From Candidatus Methylobacter favarea (GTDB lineage: Bacteria; Pseudomonadota; Gammaproteobacteria; Methylococcales; Methylomonadaceae): 61,312 nt of DNA. Position numbers and translations under genes: made by a program. A model generated the notes under the pieces. The model saw nothing but the letters and a program-made list of their open reading frames with translations. It ran no database searches and was not told the DNA's origin. The DNA lies in NCBI RefSeq assembly GCF_902806695.1, contig NZ_CADCXN010000042.1:1-61312 (forward strand), in the 5' to 3' direction. This document shows positions 1 through 9,492 of this stretch, in pieces (position 1 is the first letter of the stretch; every line of letters begins with the position of its first letter).

Positions 1-50
1 TGACGTTTTTCTTCGTCGGTCAAATTGACTTTATATTTAATGGCGGGCAT
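1..50 (-). mobile_element. IS630-type transposase, N-terminal end only
   Basis: Reading leftwards from an ATG at position 50, the frame encodes 16 residues beginning MPAIKYKVNLTDEEKR, which resembles the first residues of IS630-family transposases (a short strand, then the start of the helix-turn-helix region). The frame runs off the window edge. Only 50 bases are visible, so neither intactness nor family can be confirmed. It lies next to other decayed mobile-element pieces, which makes a transposase reading more likely. Confidence 0.5.
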
Positions 51-234
51 GACACTAAACCTCGTTGCGTCAAAGCCAATAGTCATACCATAAATTATCC
101 CTTCGCTTCAACATGACTGACTACTAGGATCTATTTCATCAATAATGATTGTGGTTGATCTTAAATCTTTGCCAAGCACTTCATATAATAATTCTGTAAC
201 TCCTTCTCTAACAAATCGAGGTCAGTAAAGTTTT

Positions 235-701
235 TACCGATAAGGCATCCGGCAAAGCTACCGGATGACCCGCCTTAGACAAGCTGCTTTCGTTGGTACG
301 AGAAGGCGATACGGTTGTGGTACAGAGTATGGACCGCTTGCGAGGAATCTGGATGACTTGCGACGATTGGCGCAGCAGTTAACCAAGCGCGGCGTATGCA
401 TCGAATTCATCAAGGAGTGCCTGACGTTCACCGGCGAAGATTCGGCGATGGCTAATTTATTGCTGTCGGTCAGAGGGGTGTTGCAGAGTTCGAACGGGCT
501 CTGATCCTTGAATGGCAGCGCGAAGGCATTGCATTGGCTAAACAGCGCGGCGCTCACAGGGGGCGTAAAAAAGCGTTATCGACCGAGCAAATAGAAGAGT
601 TACAAAAGCGAGCCGGCACGGGAGAACAGAAAGCAAAGTTGGCCCGCGAGTATGGCATTAGCCGCGAAACGCTGTACCAATACCTGCGAACGGATAACTG
701 A
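235..701 (+). pseudogene. Decayed Tn3-type serine recombinase (resolvase, tnpR)
   Basis: Joined across frames, the translation reads like the middle and C-terminal part of a serine resolvase. The segment DKLLSLVREGDTVVVQSMDRL is followed after a one-base loss near 337 by ARNLDDLRRLAQQLTKRG and FIKECLTFTGED. After another frame change near 482 it continues EFERALILEWQREGIALAKQ and then a C-terminal helix-turn-helix (LAREYGISRETLYQYLR). There is also an in-frame TGA near 265. The N-terminal catalytic serine region is not recognisable upstream. The stop at 699-701 is two bases before a transposase start, as in Tn3-family tnpR-tnpA pairs. It is not functional as it stands. Confidence 0.85.
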
Positions 702-703
702 CC

Positions 704-1100
704 ATGCCTCGTCGCAGTTTGCTGACGCCAGCCGAGCGTGTGACCTGCTTGCCTTTCCGACTACTGACGACAACCTCATTTAGCATTACACATTATCCGA
801 ATCCGACCTGTCGGTGATTCGGCAACGGCGCAGCAATCACAACCGCCTCGGTTTCTCCGTACAGTTGTGTTATTTGCGCTATCCTGGTTTCGCCGTGCCA
901 ACCAATACGGAACCGCTTGTGTCCCTGCTGCTATTATCGGTAACCAGTTGCGTATCGAGCCGGACGTCTGCCCGCAATATGCCTAACGAACGGAGACTCG
1001 GCGTGAGCATCTGTTGGAATTGCAGGTGTGGCCTAATCTGACACCATTCGCTGCCGCCGACTACCGGCGTTTGTTCACCCAGGTGCCCCGCGAAGCTTAG
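704..1100 (+). pseudogene. Tn3-family transposase (TnpA) N-terminal remnant
   Basis: The reading starts MPRRSLLTPAERVTCL at 704, shifts frame near 755, then continues [19 protein letters not shown] and [12 protein letters not shown]. With further shifts it continues [10 protein letters not shown] and [20 protein letters not shown] up to about 1075. This is the N-terminal domain (DUF4158 type) of Tn3-family transposases, which normally have about 970-1000 residues. Only about 130 residues are traceable and the DDE catalytic part is missing. It directly follows the resolvase remnant, so the two are what is left of one Tn3-like transposon. Confidence 0.8.
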
Positions 1101-1137
1101 CGTACGATTTTTTCCGTTTCGTAACTGCATCTTCTAA

Positions 1138-1190
1138 GTCATGGCTTTTATTGACTCTACGCCTTTGAAAATCTGCAACAATATTGGTAT
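1138..1190 (+). mobile_element. Possible IS982-type transposase scrap
   Basis: The frame from 1141 reads MAFIDSTPLKICNNI, which resembles the first catalytic-aspartate motif (IDSTPLxVCxN) of IS982-family transposases. The match is about 15 residues and no continuation is visible. Assignment is tentative and rests on the motif and on the surrounding mobile-element debris. Confidence 0.35.
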
Positions 1191-1559
1191 CCCGACCTAA
1201 AACTGATGAGTCAGGCCGGGGAACCGATGGGATTCATGTGAGACATGACAACTTCATTGGCACGGCAAGGGTCGGCCATTATGTTAAGCATTTTTTATGC
1301 ACAGTAAATTGGTGCTGAAAGGTTTATAGCTTGTATTGTGGGGTTTAAAGTTTGAGCACAGTACCGGTCTCGACTTGGCAATCTTGCTCCCTCTCAGAAA
1401 ACTGTGATAAAGTCAATACCCTAGGCAGGCTGCATACCCTCCAGCGCTAGCTACGCAATATCCTGCACACGCCCTAGGTCTTGGTTTATTTTAACTATCT
1501 GATCAAGTGCCGATAGGCGGAAGAAACTGCAGAACATGCCTGGACTCGCGCATCTGAAA

Positions 1560-2070
1560 CGGTCGATGAGACTGAACCACATTGCCATTGAAGAACTCGA
1601 TGAACCTGTGGTAATCCGCTTCCTTGATAAACATTTGCCAAACTGCGATTACACACGACCTATTTTTCCTGTGTGCCTATATATCAACGCGGCTTGAGGA
1701 TTTTTTTACCTGTTCTGCGTGAGCGGGGTGTTATAGCATTGCGGATATTTCAGCCGATCGGGTTGATGCGCAAGTCGAGCGCTTTGATGATTACCTGCGC
1801 AATATGCAACGCTTAGCTAGTAAAACGCGCCGTAGTTAACGGCGTGTTGTGCTTAGATTTTTACAGGCTCGCTTAGTAGTTCAGAGGTTGTGTTCACGAC
1901 CTTATGAGCTGACGTTATACGTCAGTTTATTGCCAAGCAGCTAAAAAACGTGGCACTATCTATGCAAAAGCCAGCTTGGTCGCTCACCACTCCCTGCACA
2001 GTGGAATTTCGCAATTTTACCGAAAACGCCTACCCTCGATGAGATGAATCGCCTGCTGAATGTTTCCCTC
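1560..2070 (+). pseudogene. Tyrosine recombinase (phage-integrase family) remnant
   Basis: Pieces in different frames follow the N-terminal core-binding (SAM-like) domain of tyrosine recombinases in order. They are ELDEPVVIRFLDKHLPNC, then LRIFLPVLRERGVIA, then VDAQVERFDDYLRNMQRL with ASKTRR, then VVLRFLQARL and, more weakly, AKKRGTIYAKASLVAHHSL. Several frameshifts and stops separate them. The C-terminal catalytic R-H-R-Y region is not recognisable before aceK begins. This family often occurs in clustered integrase sets on mobile elements. It is clearly dead. Confidence 0.7.
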
Positions 2071-2243
2071 CTGAGCTTTCCTCCGTCATCGTGATTAGGC
2101 AGTAGTCCGTTGCGCCTTGGACCGGAGGCTGCAAACCACTGAATATGCATTGGCCAACATTGACTGCCAAGCCGATACGGTAACACTACCAAGTACCAAG
2201 TAGATTCTCGAGTACATGCTGCCGCTACCATAAATCCTAATCG

Positions 2244-3944
2244 TTAAAATGGATAATGATGATAGGGAACGACATCCAGGACTTCTCCAAGTCTGTGTTT
2301 GGACTGAAGATCGCGCCAATAGGCTGCGGTCAGGATTTCTTTATGCCAGCGCATGAATAATTGATAAAGATCATCTTTAAATCCCAGAAAGGCAATGAAT
2401 TGCTCCGGGAAAATATCGTTTTCCGCCACATAAAACCAGGCTTCCGAGCTCATTTCTTCCTGGTCGTTACCGGCATCGGGAAGATCGCGGAAATTGCAAT
2501 CCGTTACCATGCACAGCTCATCATAATCATAAAAAATCACCCGGCCGCGGGCACTGACGCCAAAATTCTTTAATAACAGGTCACCGGGGAAGATATTGCT
2601 TAACGCCAGATCCCGTATCGCCTGTCCATAGTCATAAACAACTTTTTCCGCCGCTTTTTGATCAGCGCTTTGCAAAAACAGATTCAAAGGCGTTAACCGG
2701 CGCTCGATATAGCAGTGCTTGAAAATAATATTTTCGCCTTCCAGCAGAATACTATCTCGCGCTTCTGAGTCAAGTTCCTCAAACAGCGATTTCTCAAAAT
2801 GGCTGCGCTCGAATTTTAAATACTGAAATTCCTGGGCATCCGCGAGTCTGCCGGCTCGATCATGTTCGAATACCTGTTTATAACGCGCCATGACATCATT
2901 GCGTGAAACCGATTTAGGCGGCGCGAATTTATCCCGGATGACTTTAATTACTATGTCATGCGTGGGCAGGGTGAATACGATCATTACCAGGCCTCTTTCA
3001 CCCGGCGCATGGATAAATTGCTCATTATGTTTTTCCATGTGCCGTAACAGATTGCGGAAGCGATCGGTTTTCCCCTGTTTTGCACGGCCCAGCACAGTAA
3101 ACAGATCGCCTGCAGTTTTGTGCGGCAGCAAGGATTTTAAATAAACCACAGCATCACTGACTGTTTCAAGATCTGCCTGAAAATAAGAACGGGTATAACT
3201 GAATAACACGCTGACATCTGTTATTGTCATCATTACCACATCTGCGAAAATACCGTCAGGAGTATTTTTTAGCGCTATAACCAGCGGGGACGAGGATGTG
3301 CCGCAAACTACCCTGCCAACCAGGTAGGCGCGGGTAATCTGGAAAAAGACCGCTTCCAGTATCTCCACTTTATCGATAGCACCCTTTATCTCCAGCTCAT
3401 ATTCAGTAACTTGCCGGACAATAAAAGCTATATCGCCAGCTTTATCCTGGTAAGGCGTGGCAAAGGCAAAATCCTCCAGCAAACGGTCAAACAAGCTTTG
3501 CAAACCTTCATCCGTGCGATAATAGATACGACTTTTAATGGCGTGAGGAATTTGGGGAAGCGGAGAATGATTGAGCGTGACGAACTCGACCTCGGGATCG
3601 ACCCCGACGGTAGTAAATATTCTGCGCGTGATGGAATTGAAAAAGGTTTTGGTAAATTCGGAGTCAATATAATCCGTCAAGAGCGGTTCAAAACATTGTT
3701 TGATGGCTTTCCATAAAGGCTTGTCCCGTGACAAATAGCCTAGTCGGCGCTTCAGTTCGGTGACAGTCCGGTTAACGAATAGATTATATAACTCAATACG
3801 TTCGACGGAATCGCGCTGGCTTCCTTTCCAATCGCAATTTTCGAAACGCCGTTGCGCGCGTTGCGTAACGAGTCTGAACTCAAGGTTATATTCATTAAAG
3901 GCGTCACGTATGGCCTTTGCGCATTCCAGTGTTAAAAGCTTCAT
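2244..3944 (-). CDS. aceK: Isocitrate dehydrogenase kinase/phosphatase
   Basis: Bifunctional enzyme that phosphorylates and dephosphorylates NADP-isocitrate dehydrogenase, setting the branch between the TCA cycle and the glyoxylate bypass. The 566 residues span the usual AceK length (about 570-600). The N-terminal half is the regulatory region. The C-terminal half holds the kinase-like fold with the glycine/hydrophobic segment GLVMIVFTLP, a lysine in DIVIKVIRDKF and the acidic FYDYDELC motif. It follows icd on the same strand after 43 bp, so its substrate is encoded just upstream in the likely operon. No aceA or aceB lies in the window, so whether a glyoxylate bypass exists in this organism cannot be told here. 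Confidence 0.96.
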   Translation of the reverse strand: MKLLTLECAKAIRDAFNEYNLEFRLVTQRAQRRFENCDWKGSQRDSVERIELYNLFVNRTVTELKRRLGYLSRDKPLWKAIKQCFEPLLTDYIDSEFTKTFFNSITRRIFTTVGVDPEVEFVTLNHSPLPQIPHAIKSRIYYRTDEGLQSLFDRLLEDFAFATPYQDKAGDIAFIVRQVTEYELEIKGAIDKVEILEAVFFQITRAYLVGRVVCGTSSSPLVIALKNTPDGIFADVVMMTITDVSVLFSYTRSYFQADLETVSDAVVYLKSLLPHKTAGDLFTVLGRAKQGKTDRFRNLLRHMEKHNEQFIHAPGERGLVMIVFTLPTHDIVIKVIRDKFAPPKSVSRNDVMARYKQVFEHDRAGRLADAQEFQYLKFERSHFEKSLFEELDSEARDSILLEGENIIFKHCYIERRLTPLNLFLQSADQKAAEKVVYDYGQAIRDLALSNIFPGDLLLKNFGVSARGRVIFYDYDELCMVTDCNFRDLPDAGNDQEEMSSEAWFYVAENDIFPEQFIAFLGFKDDLYQLFMRWHKEILTAAYWRDLQSKHRLGEVLDVVPYHHYPF

Positions 3945-3987
3945 GCTGATAGCCTGGAGTCACAAACTAGGAGACATAGCAGGAGCA

Positions 3988-5280
3988 TTAAATATTCTCA
4001 ATCAACACATCGGCAAATTCGCTGCATTTGACTTCCGTGGCGTTTTCCATGAGGCGGGCAAAATCATAAGTCACCCGTTTGCTGGCGATAGCGGCATCCA
4101 TGGCTTTAAGGATAGCGTCAGCGGCCTCGTACCAGCCCATATAACGCAGCATCATTTCACCGGAAAGGATTAATGAGCCGGGATTGACTTTATCCAGATT
4201 GGCATATTTGGGCGCTGTCCCGTGCGTGGCCTCAAAAACAGCGGTGCCTGTCTGGTAGTTGATGTTGCCTCCCGGCGCAATGCCGATTCCGCCAACCTGC
4301 GCGGCCAGCGCATCGGATAAATAGTCGCCGTTCAGATTCAAGGTCGCGATAACATCAAAATCCTCTGGCCGGGTCAGGATCTGCTGCAGGGTAATATCGG
4401 CGATTGCATCCTTGATCAGAATACGGCCAGCGGCTAATGCTTCTTTCTGTTCCTTATTGGCCGCCGCCTCGCCCGATTCAGCGCGGGTTTTTTCCCATTG
4501 TTCCCAGGAGTAAGTCTGCTCCCGATATTCGCGGCTTGCAACGGCATATGCCCAGTTGCGAAATGCGCCTTCGGTAAATTTCATAATATTGCCTTTATGC
4601 ACAATGGTTACGCTTTTGCGCTTATTGGCAATAGCATAATCAATAGCAGAGCGTACCAGGCGTTCAGTTCCTTCCTGTGAGACCGGTTTTATACCAATCC
4701 CCGACGTTTCAGGAAAACGGATTTTGCTGAATTGCGCTGGAAAATTCTCGCGCAATAAACGCAGGAAACGCTTGACGTCATCACTGCCTTGTTCAAACTC
4801 CACACCGGCATAAATGTCTTCAGTATTTTCCCGGAAAATGACCATATCGACGGCGGCAGGATTTTTTACCGGCGAGGGTACGCCTTGAAACCAACGCACC
4901 GGACGCAGGCACACATACATATCCAGTAATTGCCGCAAAGCCACATTTAAAGACCGGATGCCGCCGCCAATCGGCGTGGTTAACGGCCCTTTGATAGAAA
5001 CCAGATAATCTCTGCAGGCAGCGACGGTTTCATCAGGCAGCCAGGTGTTGAACAAGCGGTTAGCTTTTTGTCCGGCATAAACTTCCAGCCAGTGAATTTT
5101 CCTTTGCCCTGAGTAAGCGCTGGCGACTGCCGCATCCAGAACCCGGACGGTAGCGCGCCAAATATCCGGGCCGGTGCCATCGCCTTCTATATAAGGAATA
5201 ATGGGATTATCAGGAACGACAAGCTTGCCGTTTTCCATGGTAATGGAACTGCCATTCGGCGGGGATGTGAGGCTGGACAT
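3988..5280 (-). CDS. icd: NADP-dependent isocitrate dehydrogenase
   Basis: Converts isocitrate to 2-oxoglutarate and CO2 with NADP+. The 430 residues match the E. coli-type homodimeric enzyme. The phosphorylation-site loop is [11 protein letters not shown] with the target serine at residue 110, equivalent to Ser113 of E. coli. The coenzyme loop reads [17 protein letters not shown]; the lysine-tyrosine pair after AP is the known NADP signature. There is an insert of about 15 residues before the C-terminal third relative to E. coli. The ATG at 5280 has a good ribosome site (AGGAG, 8 bases upstream). aceK follows 43 bp downstream, and the divergent neighbour is an NAD-type IDH. Confidence 0.96.
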   Translation of the reverse strand: MSSLTSPPNGSSITMENGKLVVPDNPIIPYIEGDGTGPDIWRATVRVLDAAVASAYSGQRKIHWLEVYAGQKANRLFNTWLPDETVAACRDYLVSIKGPLTTPIGGGIRSLNVALRQLLDMYVCLRPVRWFQGVPSPVKNPAAVDMVIFRENTEDIYAGVEFEQGSDDVKRFLRLLRENFPAQFSKIRFPETSGIGIKPVSQEGTERLVRSAIDYAIANKRKSVTIVHKGNIMKFTEGAFRNWAYAVASREYREQTYSWEQWEKTRAESGEAAANKEQKEALAAGRILIKDAIADITLQQILTRPEDFDVIATLNLNGDYLSDALAAQVGGIGIAPGGNINYQTGTAVFEATHGTAPKYANLDKVNPGSLILSGEMMLRYMGWYEAADAILKAMDAAIASKRVTYDFARLMENATEVKCSEFADVLIENI

Positions 5281-5546
5281 ATATATAACTCCTGAGTTTA
5301 TTATATTGAGTGTGCATTGCTGTCAACGTAAAGCTTTTAAATGTGAAGGAACCAGAGCTTTACTACCAATCGCTGCCTGTATCATAGCAAATGCATACGC
5401 GCTTGTCTTAGTGTTGAAAGCCTCATGCCTTGAGAGAGTTAAAGCTCTGGCAGGAGTATTTAATAGGTAATTTCGCTCATTGCATTACTCAATATTCCAG
5501 AATCTGTGTATTATTGTTTTTTGTTTATTAAACTGTGGAGATTTAA
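5281..5546. promoter_or_regulatory. Shared divergent control region of the two IDH genes
   Basis: These 266 bp separate the start codons of icd (leftward) and the NAD-type IDH (rightward), so promoters for both must lie here or nearby. Both starts have recognisable ribosome sites: AGGAG before icd and GTGGAG before the NAD-IDH. The stretch is AT-rich next to each start. I cannot pick a convincing sigma-70 pair or a known operator by eye, so only the arrangement is firm. Confidence 0.5.
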
Positions 5547-6560
5547 ATGCACACTGTCACATTGATAAAAGGCGATGGGATTGGACCGTCCATTATGGAC
5601 GAGGCCGTCAAGGTGATGGACGCCGCCGGCGCTCCGATTCACTGGCAGGAAGCCTATGCGGGACTGGCGGCGGTAGAGCGCTTCGGCACGCCGCTGCCGG
5701 AGCAAACCCTGGCCGCTATTGATCAGACCAAGCTGGCCTTTAAAGGCCCGTTGACAACCTCCATTGGCGGCAAAGGCTTTCGCAGCATTAATGTGGTGCT
5801 GCGCCAGACCTATGAGCTGTACGCCAATGTCCGGCCGGCGAAGAGCTGGGCCGGCGTCAACAGCCGCTATGCCGATGTCGATCTTGTCATTGTCCGGGAA
5901 AATACCGAAGGCTTGTACGCCGGCCTGGAGCATTACCTGACCCCGAAGAAGGATATTGCCGAAAGCCTGGCCGTGGTCACCCGTGCCGGCTCGGAGCGCA
6001 TTATCGAGTATGCGTTTCAGTATGCACGGGAGCATCAGCGGCGCAAAGTCACAGTGTGCCATAAAGCCAATATTTTAAAATACACGCAAGGCCTGTTTCT
6101 GGATGTGGCCCGTGAAATTGCACCGCGGTATCCGGAAATCCAGGTAGAGGAAAAAATCATAGACGCCACCTGCATGCATCTGGTGATGCATCCGCAGCAG
6201 TTTGATGTCATTGTCTGCACCAATATGTTCGGCGACATTCTCTCCGATCTGACCGCCGGTCTCGTGGGCGGCTTGGGGCTGATGCCGGGCGCCAATATCG
6301 GCAAGGAGGCGGCGTTGTTTGAAGCCGTGCACGGCAGCGCCCCTGATCTGGCTGGCAAGAATCTGGCCAATCCGACCGCCGTGATCATGGCCGGGGTCAT
6401 GCTGCTGCGTCATCTGGGCGAGATCGAAGCCGCCCAGCGCATCCAGAGCGCCGTCGAAAAAGTGGTGCGGGAAGGCAAACAGGTCACCCCGGATCTGAAT
6501 CCCGACTCCACCGCCGGCACCGTGGAAATGGGCAATGCCATCGTAGCGGCCATGGCATAG
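5547..6560 (+). CDS. NAD-type isocitrate dehydrogenase (IMDH/IDH family)
   Basis: Predicted to oxidise isocitrate to 2-oxoglutarate with NAD+. The 337 residues are typical of the short homo-oligomeric enzymes of the isocitrate/isopropylmalate dehydrogenase family. Visible motifs are LIKGDGIGPSIMDEAV at the N-terminus, the substrate loop TTSIGGKGFRSINVVLRQ, IVRENTEGLYAG, and NMFGDILSDL for metal binding. The coenzyme loop HGSAPDLAGKN has aspartate where NADP enzymes have lysine. The gene is visibly richer in G+C than icd and acnB on either side. Homoisocitrate or isopropylmalate activity cannot be fully excluded, but the SIN loop and the setting beside icd and acnB favour isocitrate. Confidence 0.88.
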   Translation: MHTVTLIKGDGIGPSIMDEAVKVMDAAGAPIHWQEAYAGLAAVERFGTPLPEQTLAAIDQTKLAFKGPLTTSIGGKGFRSINVVLRQTYELYANVRPAKSWAGVNSRYADVDLVIVRENTEGLYAGLEHYLTPKKDIAESLAVVTRAGSERIIEYAFQYAREHQRRKVTVCHKANILKYTQGLFLDVAREIAPRYPEIQVEEKIIDATCMHLVMHPQQFDVIVCTNMFGDILSDLTAGLVGGLGLMPGANIGKEAALFEAVHGSAPDLAGKNLANPTAVIMAGVMLLRHLGEIEAAQRIQSAVEKVVREGKQVTPDLNPDSTAGTVEMGNAIVAAMA

Positions 6561-6740
6561 TGTAAAGTGTGAGATGTCCTTCCTATCCGGCGTGTCGCGG
6601 CGGGATTGAATAAATCACAAATCCTATGGATAAGATGTTTGCCGCCAGATATTATACACTTAGGCATATTACTTGCTAAGTAATTAAGGAATAGTACTCA
6701 CTCATAATTACTGTTTTAAATCATCTCCAAGGAGCTCGCA

Positions 6741-9326
6741 ATGCTAGAACAATACCGCAAACACGTTCAGGAACGCGCCGCCCAGGGCGTGGTTCCCAAA
6801 CCTCTTGATGCCGGGCAGACAGCTGCTTTGGTTGAATTGATTAAACAGCCGCTGCCGGGCGAAGAACAATTTATCCTGGACTTGCTGACTTACCGCGTAC
6901 CGGCAGGCGTGGATGAAGCGGCGTATGTTAAAGCGGGGTTTTTGGCAGCCATCGCCAGAGGCGAAGCAAGTTCTCCCATTCTCGATGCAGCACGAGCGAC
7001 TGAATTACTGGGAACCATGCTCGGCGGTTACAACATCGCGCCTTTAATAGAACTATTGGATAACGAGGCGCTGGCTCCGCTTGCCGGCAAGGCGCTTTCC
7101 CATACTTTGCTGGTATTTGATGCTTTTCATGATGTGAAGGAAAAAGCGGATGCCGGCAACCGCCACGCAATGCAGGTTATTCAGTCCTGGGCCGAAGCCG
7201 AATGGTTTACCAGCAAGCCGCCTGTGCCTGAAAAACTGACAGTCACTGTGTTTAAAGTGCCCGGCGAGACCAATACCGATGACTTATCCCCTGCGCCGGA
7301 TGCCTGGTCGCGGCCCGATATTCCCCTGCATGCCAAAGCCATGCTGAAAATGCCGCGCGAAGGCATTACCAATGCCGAACAGCAAATTGCTGAGCTGAAG
7401 CAAAGAGGCTTTCCTGTGGCTTATGTCGGGGATGTCGTGGGCACCGGTTCTTCCAGGAAATCCGCGACCAATTCAGTGCTGTGGCATATGGGCAATGATA
7501 TTCCCTATATTCCTAATAAACGCGAAGGCGGGGTATGCATTGGCGGCAAAATTGCTCCAATTTTCTTCAATACCATGGAAGATTCCGGTGCCCTCCCCTT
7601 CGAATGCGACGTCACCCCTATGCATATGGGCGATGTAATCGATATTTATCCGTATGAAGGCGTGGTAAAGCGTCACGGCCAGGATGAAGTAGTCTGCAGA
7701 TTTGAACTGAAAACTCCCGTTATTCTTGATGAAGTGCGCGCCGACGGGCGCATTCCGCTCATTATCGGCAGGGGCTTGACCGACCGCGCCCGCAAAGCGC
7801 TTGGCCTGGCGCCATCCCCTGTTTTTCGCCGGCCTTCCGCCTTTAAAGACAGCGGCAAAGGCTTTACGCTGGCGCAGAAAATCGTCGGCAAAGCCTGCGG
7901 CATGGCAGGCGTTCGGCCCGGCACCTATTGCGAACCGCACATGACTACCGTCGGCTCCCAGGACACCACCGGACCTATGACCCGGGACGAATTGAAAGAT
8001 CTCGCCTGCCTGGGTTTTTCAGCGGATCTGGTGCTGCAATCGTTCTGCCATACCGCCGCTTATCCCAAGCCGATCGATGTCGCCATGCAGCATACGCTGC
8101 CTGACTTTATTATGAACCGCGGCGGCGTATCCTTGCGCCCGGGCGACGGCATTATTCATTCCTGGCTGAACCGCATGTTGCTGCCCGATACTGTCGGCAC
8201 CGGCGGCGACTCGCATACCCGCTTCCCGATCGGCATTTCCTTTCCGGCAGGATCCGGTCTGGTAGCGTTTGCCGCAGCAACCGGCGTTATGCCGCTGGAT
8301 ATGCCTGAATCCGTCCTGGTGCGTTTCAAAGGTAAAATGCAGCCGGGCATCACTCTTAGGGACATGGTGAACGCCATTCCTTATGCAGCCCTGAAGCGAG
8401 GTTTACTTACCGTAGAGAAGAAAGGCAAGAAAAATGTCTTTTCAGGCCGTATTCTGGAAATCGAAGGTTTGCCGGATCTCAAAGTGGAACAGGCCTTTGA
8501 ATTATCCGATGCGTCAGCGGAACGTTCGGCCGGGGGCTGCACCATACGATTAAATGAAGCTCCGATCCGTGAATACCTGAGCTCCAATATTACCCTGCTG
8601 AAATGGATGATTACCGAAGGTTACGGCGATGCGCGCACAATAGAACGGCGGATCAAGGCAATGGAAGAATGGCTGGCAAATCCGGTATTACTGGAAGCCG
8701 ATGCCGATGCCGAGTATTTTGAAGTCATTGAAATTGATATGAATGAAATCAAGGAGCCGCTGCTGGCCTGTCCTAATGATCCGGATGACATAAAGCCGCT
8801 TTTCGAAGTGGCCGGGACGAAAATTGACGAGGTTTTCCTGGGTTCATGCATGACCAATATCGGCCACTTCCGCGCTGCGGGCAAGCTGCTGGAAAAACAG
8901 AAAGGTGAATTGCCCACCCGGCTATGGGTTGCTCCCCCAACCAAGATGGACCAGACCCAATTAACTGAAGAAGGCTATTACAGTACTTTCGGCAAAGCCG
9001 GCGCCAGAATGGAAATGCCCGGTTGTTCCTTATGCATGGGTAACCAGGCCCGCGTTGCAGAAAATTCTACCGTTGTTTCTACATCAACCCGAAATTTCCC
9101 CAATCGCTTGGGCAACGGCGCCAATGTCTACCTGTCATCGGCTGAATTGGCGGCCGTTTGCTCAATTCTGGGTAAAATTCCCACTTTCGATGAATATATG
9201 CATTACGCGGGACAAATTAACGAGTCAGCTGATGATACCTATCGTTATCTTAATTTTGATAAGATGGATTTTTACAAGAAAAAGACTGACGCTTTAAAAG
9301 CCAAAGGTGAAGTTGCAAAGGCTTAA
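6741..9326 (+). CDS. acnB: Aconitate hydratase B
   Basis: Catalyses citrate-isocitrate interconversion in the TCA cycle using a [4Fe-4S] cluster. The 861 residues match AcnB (865 in E. coli), with the N-terminal HEAT-like domain first and the swivel domain second, the reverse order to AcnA. The cluster cysteines are visible in [12 protein letters not shown] (about residue 703) and PGCSLCMGN (about 761-764). The active-site region DSHTRFP is present near residue 490. A strong ribosome site (AAGGAG) precedes the ATG. It lies 180 bp after the NAD-IDH, on the same strand, so the two may be co-regulated. Confidence 0.97.
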   Translation: MLEQYRKHVQERAAQGVVPKPLDAGQTAALVELIKQPLPGEEQFILDLLTYRVPAGVDEAAYVKAGFLAAIARGEASSPILDAARATELLGTMLGGYNIAPLIELLDNEALAPLAGKALSHTLLVFDAFHDVKEKADAGNRHAMQVIQSWAEAEWFTSKPPVPEKLTVTVFKVPGETNTDDLSPAPDAWSRPDIPLHAKAMLKMPREGITNAEQQIAELKQRGFPVAYVGDVVGTGSSRKSATNSVLWHMGNDIPYIPNKREGGVCIGGKIAPIFFNTMEDSGALPFECDVTPMHMGDVIDIYPYEGVVKRHGQDEVVCRFELKTPVILDEVRADGRIPLIIGRGLTDRARKALGLAPSPVFRRPSAFKDSGKGFTLAQKIVGKACGMAGVRPGTYCEPHMTTVGSQDTTGPMTRDELKDLACLGFSADLVLQSFCHTAAYPKPIDVAMQHTLPDFIMNRGGVSLRPGDGIIHSWLNRMLLPDTVGTGGDSHTRFPIGISFPAGSGLVAFAAATGVMPLDMPESVLVRFKGKMQPGITLRDMVNAIPYAALKRGLLTVEKKGKKNVFSGRILEIEGLPDLKVEQAFELSDASAERSAGGCTIRLNEAPIREYLSSNITLLKWMITEGYGDARTIERRIKAMEEWLANPVLLEADADAEYFEVIEIDMNEIKEPLLACPNDPDDIKPLFEVAGTKIDEVFLGSCMTNIGHFRAAGKLLEKQKGELPTRLWVAPPTKMDQTQLTEEGYYSTFGKAGARMEMPGCSLCMGNQARVAENSTVVSTSTRNFPNRLGNGANVYLSSAELAAVCSILGKIPTFDEYMHYAGQINESADDTYRYLNFDKMDFYKKKTDALKAKGEVAKA

Positions 9327-9437
9327 GGTTGAGCATCCAGGGATTAATTTTCCTGTATCTTGAGGACAAGCGCCTTTGGCTGAGCATGGATATTTTCTTC
9401 GTGAACTATACAATTTATTTTACCATCGGGTATTGGA

Positions 9438-9462
9438 CATATCTGCTCGTTGAGCAGATATG
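9438..9462 (+). repeat. Perfect 11-bp palindrome upstream of ppc
   Basis: CATATCTGCTC at 9438-9448 and GAGCAGATATG at 9452-9462 are exact inverted copies around a three-base GTT loop. The structure ends 30 bases before the ppc GTG start. No run of T follows on the plus strand, so it is not a standard intrinsic terminator. It could be a protein-binding operator, an RNA hairpin affecting ppc expression, or an mRNA-end stabiliser for acnB. Confidence 0.7.
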
Positions 9463-9492
9463 AAATGAATCTTGTAAAGTAAAAGGATTACG

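Noticed and set aside
3760-4173. Plus-strand frame of 137 codons
   Set aside because: It lies across the minus-strand aceK start and the icd end and has no family signal; it is a shadow frame.
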